A DNA stretch of 64,000 nt, from assembly GCA_003996215.1 (NCBI GenBank), contig QJPP01007235.1, positions 372,001 through 436,000 of the forward strand, written 5' to 3'. The DNA is from Jaltomata sinuosa. Its lineage: Eukaryota > Streptophyta > Magnoliopsida > Solanales > Solanaceae. The position numbers were made by a program, and so were the translations under genes. Below are positions 35,291 to 45,604 of this stretch, piece by piece (position 1 is the stretch's first letter; each line of letters opens with the position of its first letter). The notes under the pieces were generated by a model, which was not told the DNA's origin, made no database searches, and was given only the letters and a program-made list of their open reading frames with translations.

Positions 35291-36051
35291 AAAAAGGTTT
35301 GTCCTTGTGCATAAGTTTCTTAATATACCAACCTACTTGTTGATTTTGTGAGTTTGAATATTTGCTTGTTGATAGAAAATGATAATCTTTCAAATGAGAA
35401 AATGGAGAAAAAAACAATAAAAAAGAATTAAACACACACAAAACAAACAACTTCTAGCTAACAGCCTTAAAAAATTGTAGTTCGAGCGATGAAAACAGTC
35501 TCTTGCAAAAATGCAAGATAAAACTTCTTACAAGAAGTCCTTGCAGTCTGTCCCTTCTCTGACTGTCCTGCATAGTGAGAGCTTAGTGCACCTGCAGGCT
35601 GTCCTTTTAGTACATGACTAGAGGTACGAGTTCAAACTCCGAGAATGAAATTTACTATGGTAGGGAAAACTATACCCTCAAAAAAAGTTTGTCCTTGTGC
35701 ACAAGTTTCTTCATATACCAACCAACTTGTTGATTTTGTGAGTTTGAATATTGGTTGATAGATAACGATAATCTTTCAAATGAGAAAATGGAGAAAAAAA
35801 TCTAAAAAACCTGTAGTTTGAGCTGTGAAAATAACCTCTTACAAAAATGCAGGGTAAGACTGCTTACAATAAATCCTTTGGTCAGGCCTTTCTCCGGATT
35901 CCTCCGCATAACAGAAGCTTAGTGCACCGGGTTGTCCTTTTAATACATGACCACAAAACATTGTGATGAAACGGTATGTGCCTTCTCTTTACTAGCGGTC
36001 TCAGATTCAAACTCTGAGAATGAAGTTCACTAGGAAAAACTTTACCCTCAA
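35291..36051. repeat. Tandem duplication of about 390 bp, each copy holding a SINE remnant
   Basis: Unit 1 (about 35291-35680) and unit 2 (about 35681-36051) share 'gtttgtccttgtgcataagt', 'ttgttgattttgtgagtttg', 'aatctttcaaatgagaaaat', a 5'-truncated Au-type SINE tail (about 35477-35610 and 35812-35942, with 'gcttagtgcacc' and 'ggctgtcctttta'), and end with 'taccctcaaa'. The SINE was therefore present before the duplication. The units have since diverged by substitutions and indels. Confidence 0.75.
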
Positions 36052-36822
36052 ATTGGGATTTTTCCAATTTGAATAGATGATTGAAATATGTAGCACATCC
36101 TTAGCTGTCTGCTGAATATTACTCTCTGAAATTAGTGAAGCTTGTACAAATAATTGTCCAAGTTACTTCTCTGAAATTATTCTTATAAGTTATTTGTACA
36201 AGCAAATAATTGTATATTACTCTCTGAATATAGTGAAGCTTGGTACACATAATTGCAGTTGTACGTCTAAATGTTAAATCCTCTTGGCTACATTCTGTGT
36301 CTACTTCTAAATATTTTAAACCCCTTTAGTGAAAAATCTTAGCTCCGCTACAAGCAAGGTCTCAGGGTAAGTCCAGAGACCAAATTCGTGTATCCGCACT
36401 ATCGATCGTATACAGTGGTCAGTGATTTGCATTAGCTTGAGAAATAAACTTTCAATTGTTATAATTGAGTAAAAGTGTGTTGTTACACAAGGCACAATAA
36501 CAGTAACAAATTTACATATCTAGAAAATAAAAACATACTAATTATATGGAAACAACATAATACTACAATGTTCTTAACCAACATAAAATCAACTGTTATA
36601 TATCTTGTTAAACAAGTACACATGAGAAAATATAAGAGTTCAAGGTAGATCAAAAACCTCATCGAAGATCAACGAACACAAACAAGATACGAAAGATTTT
36701 GACAGATGCCTAAAGAAAACGCGGCCATTCATGCCACTCATAAGGAAATAAATTGGTGTATGTTTTGCGCTTGCCAAAATCACACACTAACTTTGCAGAA
36801 GAATTGTTCATTTCGTAGCATA

Positions 36823-38357
36823 TCAGAAACTTACCACGTCTTTTATGTTAAAAATAACAAGTATGTGCGGCTCAGCAGGGTGAAATACCATATCTTTATG
36901 AAAATAACCATAATGAGGTTCGTGATTATAAAGTCCCAACATCTCCAGACAAGTGAAAATAGTTTCAATAACATTTAATCTAGTGTACTTCTTATCCCAT
37001 CGTGCTGCTGTTTTTTCGCGTATACTGCTCTTCAGGTGCCAAACAGTAAGTTCGTGATTCATACTTGCATAACAGAGAACGCCCCCTGATACACCTATTG
37101 ATCTCATATATAGATAGTCGAGCCTATCGGGTAAGCCCAGAGACCAGTAACACATATTCACACTGTCATATACGTTGATTCGAGGTCCAAAATCAAGCCA
37201 ATAGAACACTCCATCAATAGCACCTCCAGATTTTGGTGACTTTGAAGGGTGGTAATAGCAGGGCCAAAAATCAAGAGGAATTTCAAGCGCGAGAGTTATC
37301 TCAGTCCATGCATTACGTTGAGAAGAGAAACTCTCAATTGTTACCGTTGTTTTTGCAGGAATATTATAACGAACTATAGTGAACGAGATAACATCGTTAT
37401 TAATTGGGTCATCCAACTTGCAATTAAACCCAATTGCTACATGCTTAGCACATGTTTGTACATTTATACCAACTTGTACATGTTTAGTACCTGTTGGTAC
37501 TTGTGGGAGGGCAAAATATTGCCTCGTAGCAGGATTATAAACATAATAATGTCGTTGATATATTTCTTGCTCACAACAAAGGAGAAATCCCATCGACGAT
37601 GCAACAATGTGTAGACGACAACCATGTAGAAAATTTACAGACTTGTCAAAATTTTCTTTAACTATATTATCCGATGAAGTGGGGAGAAAATGAATTTGCG
37701 CGTGTGTACGTATAGCTTGGTAAAAGAATCCAATTGTATGAGTACACAATCGTATCGAACGACATTCAGATACATGTATTGCCCAACTCTTAGACACACA
37801 TTTAAACCTCGCAAGGGATTTTGAAGGCAAACGATGCAATATTTCAATTATCGTGTCTATCGATAGCTCTGTGACAATCTGCAAATTGAAATGGAACTTT
37901 AACAATAAGGGCGACTCAATAAAAATTGATAGCCTAAAACTAAACTTTAATTAGAGGCCATAAATGGATAAATTTCATACTGATCAAAACCATCTATGCA
38001 TGTTGTACTACTGTACCACTAGTAGTAAGTAAAAATCAAATAGACAATAAGTAACCCCACTAAAAATTGGGTCAAAATCGAGAGCCAAAATTGACGGACA
38101 GGGTTGATTATCGATGCAAATTGTACATCGTTCGAGGGACAACCAACCGAGGGAAAGGGTTGCTTTTTCAAAAATATACATATATAGATTGGGTCGGTTT
38201 TTCCTCGATTTTTTAGACCGGCCCTGTTCGACGGATTCTGTGACTTGATTTTCGCATTATTTTTAATAGTTAAACAAATATATGGGTGAAAAGATAATAA
38301 ATACATGTGCAGAGTTACCTGGTCATGCCTGTTATTTAGTTTCCTCAATTTCTCCAT
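36823..38357 (-). CDS. F-box protein with F-box-associated domain, copy 1 (C-terminus shortened by frameshift)
   Basis: Putative substrate receptor of an SCF ubiquitin ligase. Coding exons are 38319-38357 (MEKLRKLNNRHDQ) and 36823-37878, joined in phase, giving 364 residues. A non-coding first exon probably ends at 38551 (GT donor after 'ctattgag'). The F-box is near residues 15-60 (ELSIDTIIEILHRLPSKSLA, RFKCVSKSWA). The F-box-associated region has YYVYNPATRQYFALPQVP, SGGAIDGVFYWLDFGPRINV and LTVWHLK. The frame ends early at 36823 (DVVSF). A one-base shift there opens KFLICYEMNNSSAKLVCDFG and continues to NLFPYEWHEWPRFL with a stop at 36710-36712, matching copies 2 and 3. So the last 40 or so residues were lost by a single-base deletion near 36840-36846. 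The rest looks intact, and function is possible. A TATA-like 'ctttataaattt' lies at about 38631-38642. Confidence 0.82.
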
Positions 38358-38379
38358 AATCTGCAAAACATCAATTTAT

Positions 38380-39660
38380 ATAAAATATTAATTAAGTAAT
38401 ATATAAGTTCATATATTCAGAGGCAGATATACCATTGAAATTACTATTACACTAATAGTAAAATACTTCAAAACCATCTAGTAGTAAGTAAGAAAATTAA
38501 ACAGACAATTAGTAAACTAATTGGGAAAAAAGGACAATTAATATACTAACCTCAATAGGTTTTAAAGATTGAAAAACAAAGATGAGAGTTCACTGATTCT
38601 ATTGATATATGGTATTGTGTTTGTGTGTGTAAATTTATAAAGACTTAAATTAGGGTTTTTCTTAGTGTTATTAAACTATTACTTATTATTACTCCTTCCT
38701 CATAATAAATAAATTACAGTCAATCACATTACAGTATATTTTCTTAGATTCATTATGGTATTAAAATATTGTAAACTAGTATAGTTAAGGTAATTTTAAC
38801 TTTTAAGATGCTAAGTACACATAATAATTCTAAAAATATATTTACTGACTCCAAATACTCCTTAATTATCATGATTCGTGTTTAACTTAACTAATTCGCC
38901 CTTAGTAATTAGTATAATTTTTTTTATTTGATTAATAATTTTGACAAAAAAAAATGGAAATGTATTATGTAACAACTACTTAATTAGTAGTTCTGAGTTA
39001 TGATTTATGGACGAACTAGACCTCAAAAGACATTAGAAATCTAATATATTGTCATGTGAAATTAGAGTTCAAATTATATGTTGTGTGATGTAAGAAAATA
39101 CAGTCCTAATTAAAGTCGATCTAGAAAAAATGATGGTAGTGACCTACTATAACTAGTTAAATTTCCACAAATTCCATCCTAGTTAAATGACAACTAAACC
39201 TTTGTCATTTGCTTTTACACAAATAACTTTTTTTCTAGTCCACTATTTAGATTTCGTTTATATTCTTAAAAGTTGTACAAAATATCCTTGAGAAATTACC
39301 CTTTGACATAATGTTGGACTCGGTTCTAACGTTTGCAATAACTTATGAAAAAAGGTACCGTGATTTAACATTTATTCATAATATTCTCAATTTAATAAAA
39401 GCAATCTTTAAATCGTATATAAAAGGTTCATAAATTGCAAGATGAAGAAAAAGGTTATATACTAAATAGTAAAGTATATCTCAAAAAAGGAACAAACGGA
39501 GAAAATTTAACCAAAAGAAATAGACTAGACATCAATGTTCTTAACCAACATAAAACTCAATACTAAAATCTCAAAAAATTCAAGATCAACAGTATAATGA
39601 ATTCAATACTAAGAATCTGAAACGTTTAACGTACTAAATTTACATTTTGAATACGTCTCT
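38380..39660. other. Spacer between F-box copies 1 and 2
   Basis: About 38380-38900 is homologous to 40380-40880 (the 5' regions of copies 1 and 2), with shared 'aaagattgaaaaacaaagat', TATA region and 'ttctaaaaatatatttactg'. 'ttcttaaccaacataaaa' recurs at 36570, 39540 and 41620, showing that the 3' flanks were duplicated too. No extra gene was seen. Confidence 0.6.
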
Positions 39661-39662
39661 AA

Positions 39663-40328
39663 TCACTGATCCAAAGAAGGAAGCTTCGATTCTTGATACT
39701 CATAAGGAAAAAAATTGGTGTATGTTTGACGTTTGCCAAAATCACACACTAATTTTGCACAACAATTATCCATGTTGTAGCAGATCAAAAACTTACCATT
39801 TCCTTTTATGTTGTTATAAACAATAAAAATGTGTGGCCGGATTATAAACATAGTAATTACGATGAAATGTTTCTTGCTCGCTACAAAGAAGAAGCCCCTT
39901 TGATGATGCAATAACATATAGGCGAAAATCACGTAGAAAATTTGCAGACTTATTGAAATCTTGTACAACATTCTCCGACGAAGTGAGGAGAAAATGAATT
40001 TGTGAGTGTTTACGAATAGCCTGGTAATAGAATCCAATTGTACGAGGACAAGGACGACAACGACAACGACAACTATAGTAAGTATTTGATGAATCAATTA
40101 TGTGTCGTGACCAACTCGTAGACACACATTGAAACCTCAAAAGGGATTTTAAAGGCAATAAATGCAATATTTCGATTATCGTGTCCGGGGCAGCTCCGTG
40201 ACAATCTGCAAAATTGAAAGGCGTAATTACTGGCTAGGTAGATGATTTTCTTTCATCTATTAAAGTCAAAGTACAGATGAGAACAGATTTACCTGATGAC
40301 GCTTGGTGTTTCTTTTCCTTAATTTCAT
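39663..40328 (-). pseudogene. F-box pseudogene, copy 2 (frameshift and large internal deletion)
   Basis: The first coding exon 40293-40328 reads MKLRKRNTKRHQ and is followed by a GT donor. The second starts at 40205 with IVTEL, but one base is missing near 40186, so the frame stops at once unless shifted. The shifted frame gives IIEILHLLPLKSLLRFQCVS and continues to NYYVYNPAT. At about 39830 the sequence jumps from the YNPA motif to the C-terminal PHIFIVYN segment. Compared with copy 1, roughly 0.6 kb is missing (including the YWLD, VYDSV and WHLK parts). The C-terminus KFLICYNMDNCCAKLVCDFG is retained to the TGA at 39663. The promoter-side sequence to about 40700, including a TATA-like 'tatataaag', is shared with copy 1, so the whole gene was duplicated. 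Confidence 0.85.
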
Positions 40329-41788
40329 TATATAATAATCTACAAAAAGGTGAATTCGTTAAAAATATTAATTAAATAATATATACGTGGGCGGATCTAA
40401 GCTTTGGACGAATTCCACAGTCCACACTAATTAATCAAAATCATCAATGCATCTCTACTTAACTTCAATATCATGATAGTATTACTAAGTAGTAAGTAAA
40501 AAAATTAAGTAGATAATTAGTAAATTAATTGGGAAAAAAGGCAATTAATATACTAACCTCAATAGATTTTAAAGATTGAAAAACAAAGATGAGAGCTCAG
40601 TGCTTCTATTGATATATATGGTATATATTGTGTTTGTGTGTGTGAATATATAAAGACTCAAATTAGAGTTTTTCTTTGCGTTATTAAACTATTATTATTA
40701 CTCCTTTCTTATAATAACAGTCAATAACATTATATATTTGTAGATTCATTATGGTATTTAAACATTGTAAACTAGTATATTTAAGGTAATTTTAAGATGC
40801 TAAGTACACATATAATAATTCTAAAAATATTTACTGACACCAAATACTCCTTAATTATCACGATTCGTGTTTAACTAAAATAAAGTTGGGAATCAATTAA
40901 AAGCGTAAATCACGTAATGGATTTGCTCTATTCAAAGTTATATTAGATTACTGTATATCTTCAATATATAATTTTGTCTCAATAAATGATAAAGAATTAA
41001 AAAAAAAAAATCTTCACTATATTTTGTCTGAGTTTTAGAGCAACATAAAGTTTTCTCCGTGTGACCTATAGATAATTGGTTTAAGCTGTATAATTAGTCT
41101 CTAATGTGTTAAGATAGAAAGTCTACATTCTCCATCTGACTGTCGTTTTTATTGTTATCGCGTGGTAGGAGTATATGTTATAAAACTTATTTACAAACAG
41201 TGTTTATACTAAAGTAATGACATTTGTGTACTCCAATTAAATTATTGACTTGATATAAATATCGGATGCGAATAAATTTTCATCCCGAACATATTACGTA
41301 TAATCATATTAGCAATAGTAAGTTCAGTTAAAAGCTTGGGCATTAAACTGACTAATCCTTCCTCTACCAATGAACCTTGGGTTGATTTACACATATATCC
41401 CTTTTGAGTCTAGTACAATTTAGATTTTGTCTCTATTATTGAAAGTCGTACAAATATAATCTTGAGAAGTTACCCTTCGCGACAAAGTTGGACTCGAGTC
41501 TAACGATATCTTTAGATCATAGTCTAAAAGGTTCATAATTCTCAAGAAAAAAAATAGTCAATAATAAATTTGTATAACTAGAAAAATAAGACTAGGAGTA
41601 GACAACAATGTTCTTAACCAACATAAAACTCGTTTCTCTTGTTAAACAAGTACATGTGAAACCTACTAAATTCTCAAAATCAAGGGGAAAAAAGACGATT
41701 AGGTATAATGAAATTCAATACTAAAAATCTAAAAAGTTTACCCTATTAAATTTAAATTCAGAATATGTTTCTGCTCAAAACAGGAACC

Positions 41789-42926
41789 CTAAAGAAGACG
41801 CGGCCATTCTTGCCACTCATAAGGGGAGAAATTGAATGTCTTGTAGTTGCCAAAATCACATAGTAACTCTACACAACAATTGTCCATGTCATATGAGACA
41901 AACAACTTACGATTCAAATTCACATAAACAATGTGTGGTTCAACAGGGTGAAATTCCACATGATCGGCAGCTGGACGATGTACAAGTCCCCAAGTCTCGG
42001 GGCAAGTGTTAACAGCTTCAACGATATTAAATTCAGTGTACTTCCTATCCCATACCGTTGTTCTGTCGTGTATATTGCCCTTCAGGTGCCAAACAGTAAT
42101 ATGACCTGAATATAAATAACTCACTGCAAAACACAGAATTCCCCCAGATACACCTAGAAATCTCAGGTAACCCCCATCATACGCAACGGGTAACTCCAGT
42201 GACCAGAAACACGAATCTACACTATCGTATACAGTGATTTGATCGTCCACCATCAAACCAATAGAACACGCCATCAATAGCACCTACTGATGTTAGCCAC
42301 CGTGAAACAATACAATTGAAGGGACGAAAACCAATATGATTTTCAAGTTGAAGGATTGTTTTAGTCCATAAATTAGTTTCAGAAAAGAAACTTTCGATTG
42401 TTACAGTTGATTGTAACCCATGCCTCCGTCCAGGTACCATATAACGTACAATCATGAACGAAATTACATCCTCAATCGGGTCATCCACCTTGCAGTTAAA
42501 CCCGATTGCCACATCTTTAACACACATTTGTGTTTCTGGGAGAGCTAAATATTGCCTCGTGGCTGGATTATAAACATAATAATGTCGATGATTTATTTCT
42601 TGCTTACTGCAAAGAATAAACCCCTTAGATGATGCAATTATATATAGACTATCATGTAGAAAATTGACAGACTCGTCGAAATTTTCTATGATGGTGGTAC
42701 TCTCTTGGAGAAAATGAATTCGGGTTTTATTACGTATAGCTTGGTAAAAAAAAACGATCATTCGAGGACAAGTGTTCCATCTACGAGAACGACAACTATA
42801 AGATGTCGATGGATCGAATATGTATCGTGCCCAATTCGTAGACACACATTTAAATCTCTCAAGGGATTTTGTAGGCAATCGATGTAATATTTCCATCATA
42901 GTGTCGAGTGGAAGCTCCATGACAAT
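41789..42926 (-). pseudogene. F-box gene copy 3, nearly full length with one frameshift
   Basis: The exon begins at 42926 after an AG acceptor, and the first ATG is at 42920 (MELPLDTMMEILHRLPTKSL). A non-coding first exon ends at 43087. Frame 1 carries the F-box and FBA part (YYVYNPATRQYLALPET, VKDVAIGFNCKVDDPIEDVI, GAIDGVFYWFDGG) and stops at 42222. The second frame (about 42240-41789) continues VDDQITVYDSVDSCFWSLEL, ITVWHLKGNIHDRT, DMDNCCVELLCDFGN, SPYEWQEWPRLL. Alignment with copy 1 over YW...YDSV indicates a net one-base gain, or a loss of two, near 42230-42245. If the shift is a sequence error, this would be an intact protein of about 375 residues. Otherwise the product is truncated after about 230 residues, lacking the second half of the associated domain. 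Confidence 0.8.
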
Positions 42927-43813
42927 CTGCAAATTGAAACGAAAATTCAACAACTAGCCAAATTATGTGTATACAGAAACATGTTTTAAGTTTTTTTTGT
43001 TTTTTTTTGTTGAAAAAACTTGAAATTTGAATGGAGCAAACAAATAAATATACAATAATGGAGGAAAAGGCAATAAATAAAGTCACCTCAATAGGCTTCG
43101 TAGATTGAAAAACAGAGATGAGAGCTCCACGACTTCTACTAATATTGTGTGTGTAAACTTTTTTTTCTTTCTCACCTACTCCTATTTTATACCTATATTA
43201 GAGTCAGACTAAAAGGTGACTTCATGTCTAGGGCTTACACCCACAACTCTTGTTGGTCAAGTTAGGGTTTTTTTTTCAATCCTTTTTTTAACAAAGTGTT
43301 CACTTATTTCTTAAACTTCGTGTCTGATCTAATGATGCCACATCAATAGGAACAGAGGGAGTATAAATTTAGAATTTAATGCGATGAGGACGGTAGAAGA
43401 AAACATTGTCTCAATTAGGTTATTTTATGTAGAGCTTATTTTTGAAAATGAGACAACTTAACCCTTTGTTTAATTTTTGGCACAAATACGCTTAGTAAAT
43501 CAAGTAGCCAAAAGTTCTCATCGTTAGTTAAATAGCTCAAAAATATACCCTACTCACTAACGATTACTCCAATTTAGATAGGAAAAGGACATTTTGCCCC
43601 TCAACAATTTAGATACGTATCAATTGAGGTACTAGTACTAAAGAACTCAAATTTCACTAATATTTATTATAAACGATGAGCAATAAATTAAAATACAAAA
43701 ATAGCACATTACACTGGATTGAATGAATTATAAGTGTAATAACATAAATATAAATTACAATAAATGTGATAGTAGACTCAATAATAGTAGATGTCAAAAT
43801 GGGCCGGAGGCAT

Positions 43814-44365
43814 TCAAATTGAAAGAGCGGCCCAAATAGCAAGCCCACTTAGAACCATCGGCACCTCAAATATTGAAATTGCACCGGAAGCATCATCAGC
43901 AATTGGGCCCGGTGAATTCCCCGGCGATAAACTCGCCGGCGCCGACGTTGGTTCATTAACGGACTCCGATGGACTTGCTGAACTTGAAGGAATGCTTGGT
44001 GATGCCGACGGTGTCACAGTGCTCGCCGGAACCTCCGCTGCCGCCGGAGAAACCACCGGAGTTGATACCGGCGGAGGAGTTGCTACAGACGGAACCGGAG
44101 CAGATACCGATGGAGATAGTGCGGGTGAAATGCTGGTCGCCGGAGGAGATGCTGTCGGAGACTGTACCGGTGAAGTTGACGGACTGACTTTAGGAGCCGA
44201 CGGCGAAGACGCCGGAGATATCGCCGGAGAAGAAACCGGTGGTTGAGATTTTACCGCCGGCGATTTCGAAGGAGGTGAACTCGGGGATTGAGAAGGTGCA
44301 TTTTGTGCTTCACCGGAACTCAGCACGAGAAAGAGTAAAAAAGCAATGGCAAATAATTTAGACAT
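43814..44365 (-). CDS. Classical arabinogalactan protein
   Basis: Cell-surface proteoglycan core of 183 residues in a single exon. It has a signal peptide MSKLFAIAFLLFLVLSSGEA (1-20), then a long Pro/Ser/Ala/Thr/Val region with many SP, AP, TP and VP dipeptides (SQSPSSPPSKSPAVKSQPPV, ISPALSPSVSAPVPS and similar) that are targets for proline hydroxylation and arabinogalactan addition. It ends with a GPI-anchor signal (DDASG cleavage region, hydrophobic IFEVPMVLSGLAIWAALSI). There is one Lys-Ser-Gln patch but no Lys-rich block, so it is a classical and not a Lys-rich AGP. A TATA box is at 44482-44491, about 120 bp upstream of the ATG. The GC-rich plus strand gives spurious Gly/Asp-rich frames. 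Confidence 0.92.
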   Translation of the reverse strand: MSKLFAIAFLLFLVLSSGEAQNAPSQSPSSPPSKSPAVKSQPPVSSPAISPASSPSAPKVSPSTSPVQSPTASPPATSISPALSPSVSAPVPSVATPPPVSTPVVSPAAAEVPASTVTPSASPSIPSSSASPSESVNEPTSAPASLSPGNSPGPIADDASGAISIFEVPMVLSGLAIWAALSI

Positions 44366-44481
44366 TTTTGCAATGCTAGAAAATGAAATGAACAGAATAT
44401 TCCGCCGGAAAATAGAAGAAAAGAATATTCCGGTGGCTGGTAATTAATGTCCGGTGAATATTGAAGGGAATGTTTGGGGAG

Positions 44482-44491
44482 AAATATATAG
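44482..44491 (-). promoter_or_regulatory. TATA box of the AGP gene
   Basis: The minus strand reads 'ctatatattt', about 120 bp before the ATG at 44365, with C/T-rich sequence downstream. Position and sequence fit a plant core promoter. Confidence 0.5.
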
Positions 44492-44814
44492 GAAGTGAAA
44501 CTAAACGGTGCGTTTATAAAAGTTTAAAAAGTATAAGTGACCGTTGCTAGTCGTGGTCTCCCAATGCTACGGCGGTACGGCCTGTTGGCAGTAATATAGC
44601 CGTTATTCAAAAGTATTTTCCCAACTGGTTCCATGGTTGGTAAAAACTTATTCGTACTCAATGACGGAGTTATAATTTTGAGTTTATAAAAAAAATTATT
44701 GAGTTTTTAATAAATTATTTAAATATATTAATTGAATTCCATACAAATATAGAGTTTGCGTGAGATCAGTGCCTGACTACTGACTCTTCCCAAAATTGCG
44801 TTATTGCAGCCGAA

Positions 44815-45300
44815 CTAGGAATGGTTGTTAATGGAGAACCCAGATTCCAAACGAACAAATTCAAACTTGAAAAGGTTCTTCCTTATTCTTGAAGAATGAG
44901 GGGCAAAGGGATTGATCAAGAAAGATCTTTTGTTCTTCTTATATATAAGATCGTGATTGGATCCGCATATGTTTGGGTAAGAGAATAATCTTATCCTTTG
45001 AGAATAATCAAAAATGGACAGTGTTAAATTGGAACATGAAAACGTGACTAAATTGGTCCTAGTTACTCTTCGGGGCGGAGTGGAAGAAGGGGGGATTCTC
45101 AGGTCGGTCTGTGACCCCTGGATGCCGAAGGCGTCCTTGGGGTGATCTCGTAGTTCCTACGGGGTGGAGATGATGGGGTCGGTTCATGGATTTTTCCTTC
45201 CTTTTCTTTTGCCACATTTCACTCAAAGGGTTGAAGGGAGATAGTGCATCAAGTTGTGCGCAAGGGCCAACTTGATCCTCTTCCCCAGAGATCTTAGATT
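44815..45300. other. Nuclear insertion of plastid DNA (inverted-repeat spacer near trnV/rrn16)
   Basis: This stretch is unlike its surroundings: more GC-rich, and matching what I recall of Solanaceae plastid inverted-repeat spacer. It carries 'gaatggttgttaatggagaa', 'agaaagatcttttgttcttc', 'gatcgtgattggatccgcat', 'ttactcttcggggcggagtg', then rrn16-leader-like 'gatgccgaaggcgtccttgg', 'gagatgatggggtcggttca', 'gggttgaagggagatagtgc' and 'gcaagggccaacttgatcct'. It appears to join two plastid spacer pieces at about 45100 (after 'ggattctc'), so it is rearranged. No intact plastid gene is included. Borders are uncertain by about 50 bp. Confidence 0.75.
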
Positions 45301-45412
45301 GGATTCTGCCGAACGCGTGATCAGCAAGCTAACTCCGCTCATGTTTGCACCGAATCATACTAATTTTGATTAAGTTATCAATCCATGCGCGAATGTGTGT
45401 TAACTTAATGAC

Positions 45413-45604
45413 AAGGGTCGTTTGGTGGGTGGCGTAATGCTACTAATCCCGAAATATTTTATGGAATTATTTTATTCATATTTGTGATGAGTATTATTTA
45501 GTCTCAAGAGTATTTTATCCCATCATTTCTCATATAAAAGGTAGAATAACATAATTTCATGAGATATCCTTGTCTATTTCACCTCACCGACCAAATAACC
45601 CCTA
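45413..45604. mobile_element. hAT-like MITE
   Basis: The left end 'agggtcgtttggtgggtggc' and right end 'caccgaccaaataacccct' are imperfect inverted repeats. It is about 190 bp and non-coding. It lies about 110 bp right of the plastid insertion. Confidence 0.6.

Noticed and set aside
36706..36978. 90-residue plus-strand frame
   Set aside because: Antisense to the 3' end of F-box copy 1.
43791..44246. Plus-strand 151-residue Gly/Asp-rich frame
   Set aside because: Antisense shadow of the Pro/Ser/Ala-rich AGP gene. No independent support.
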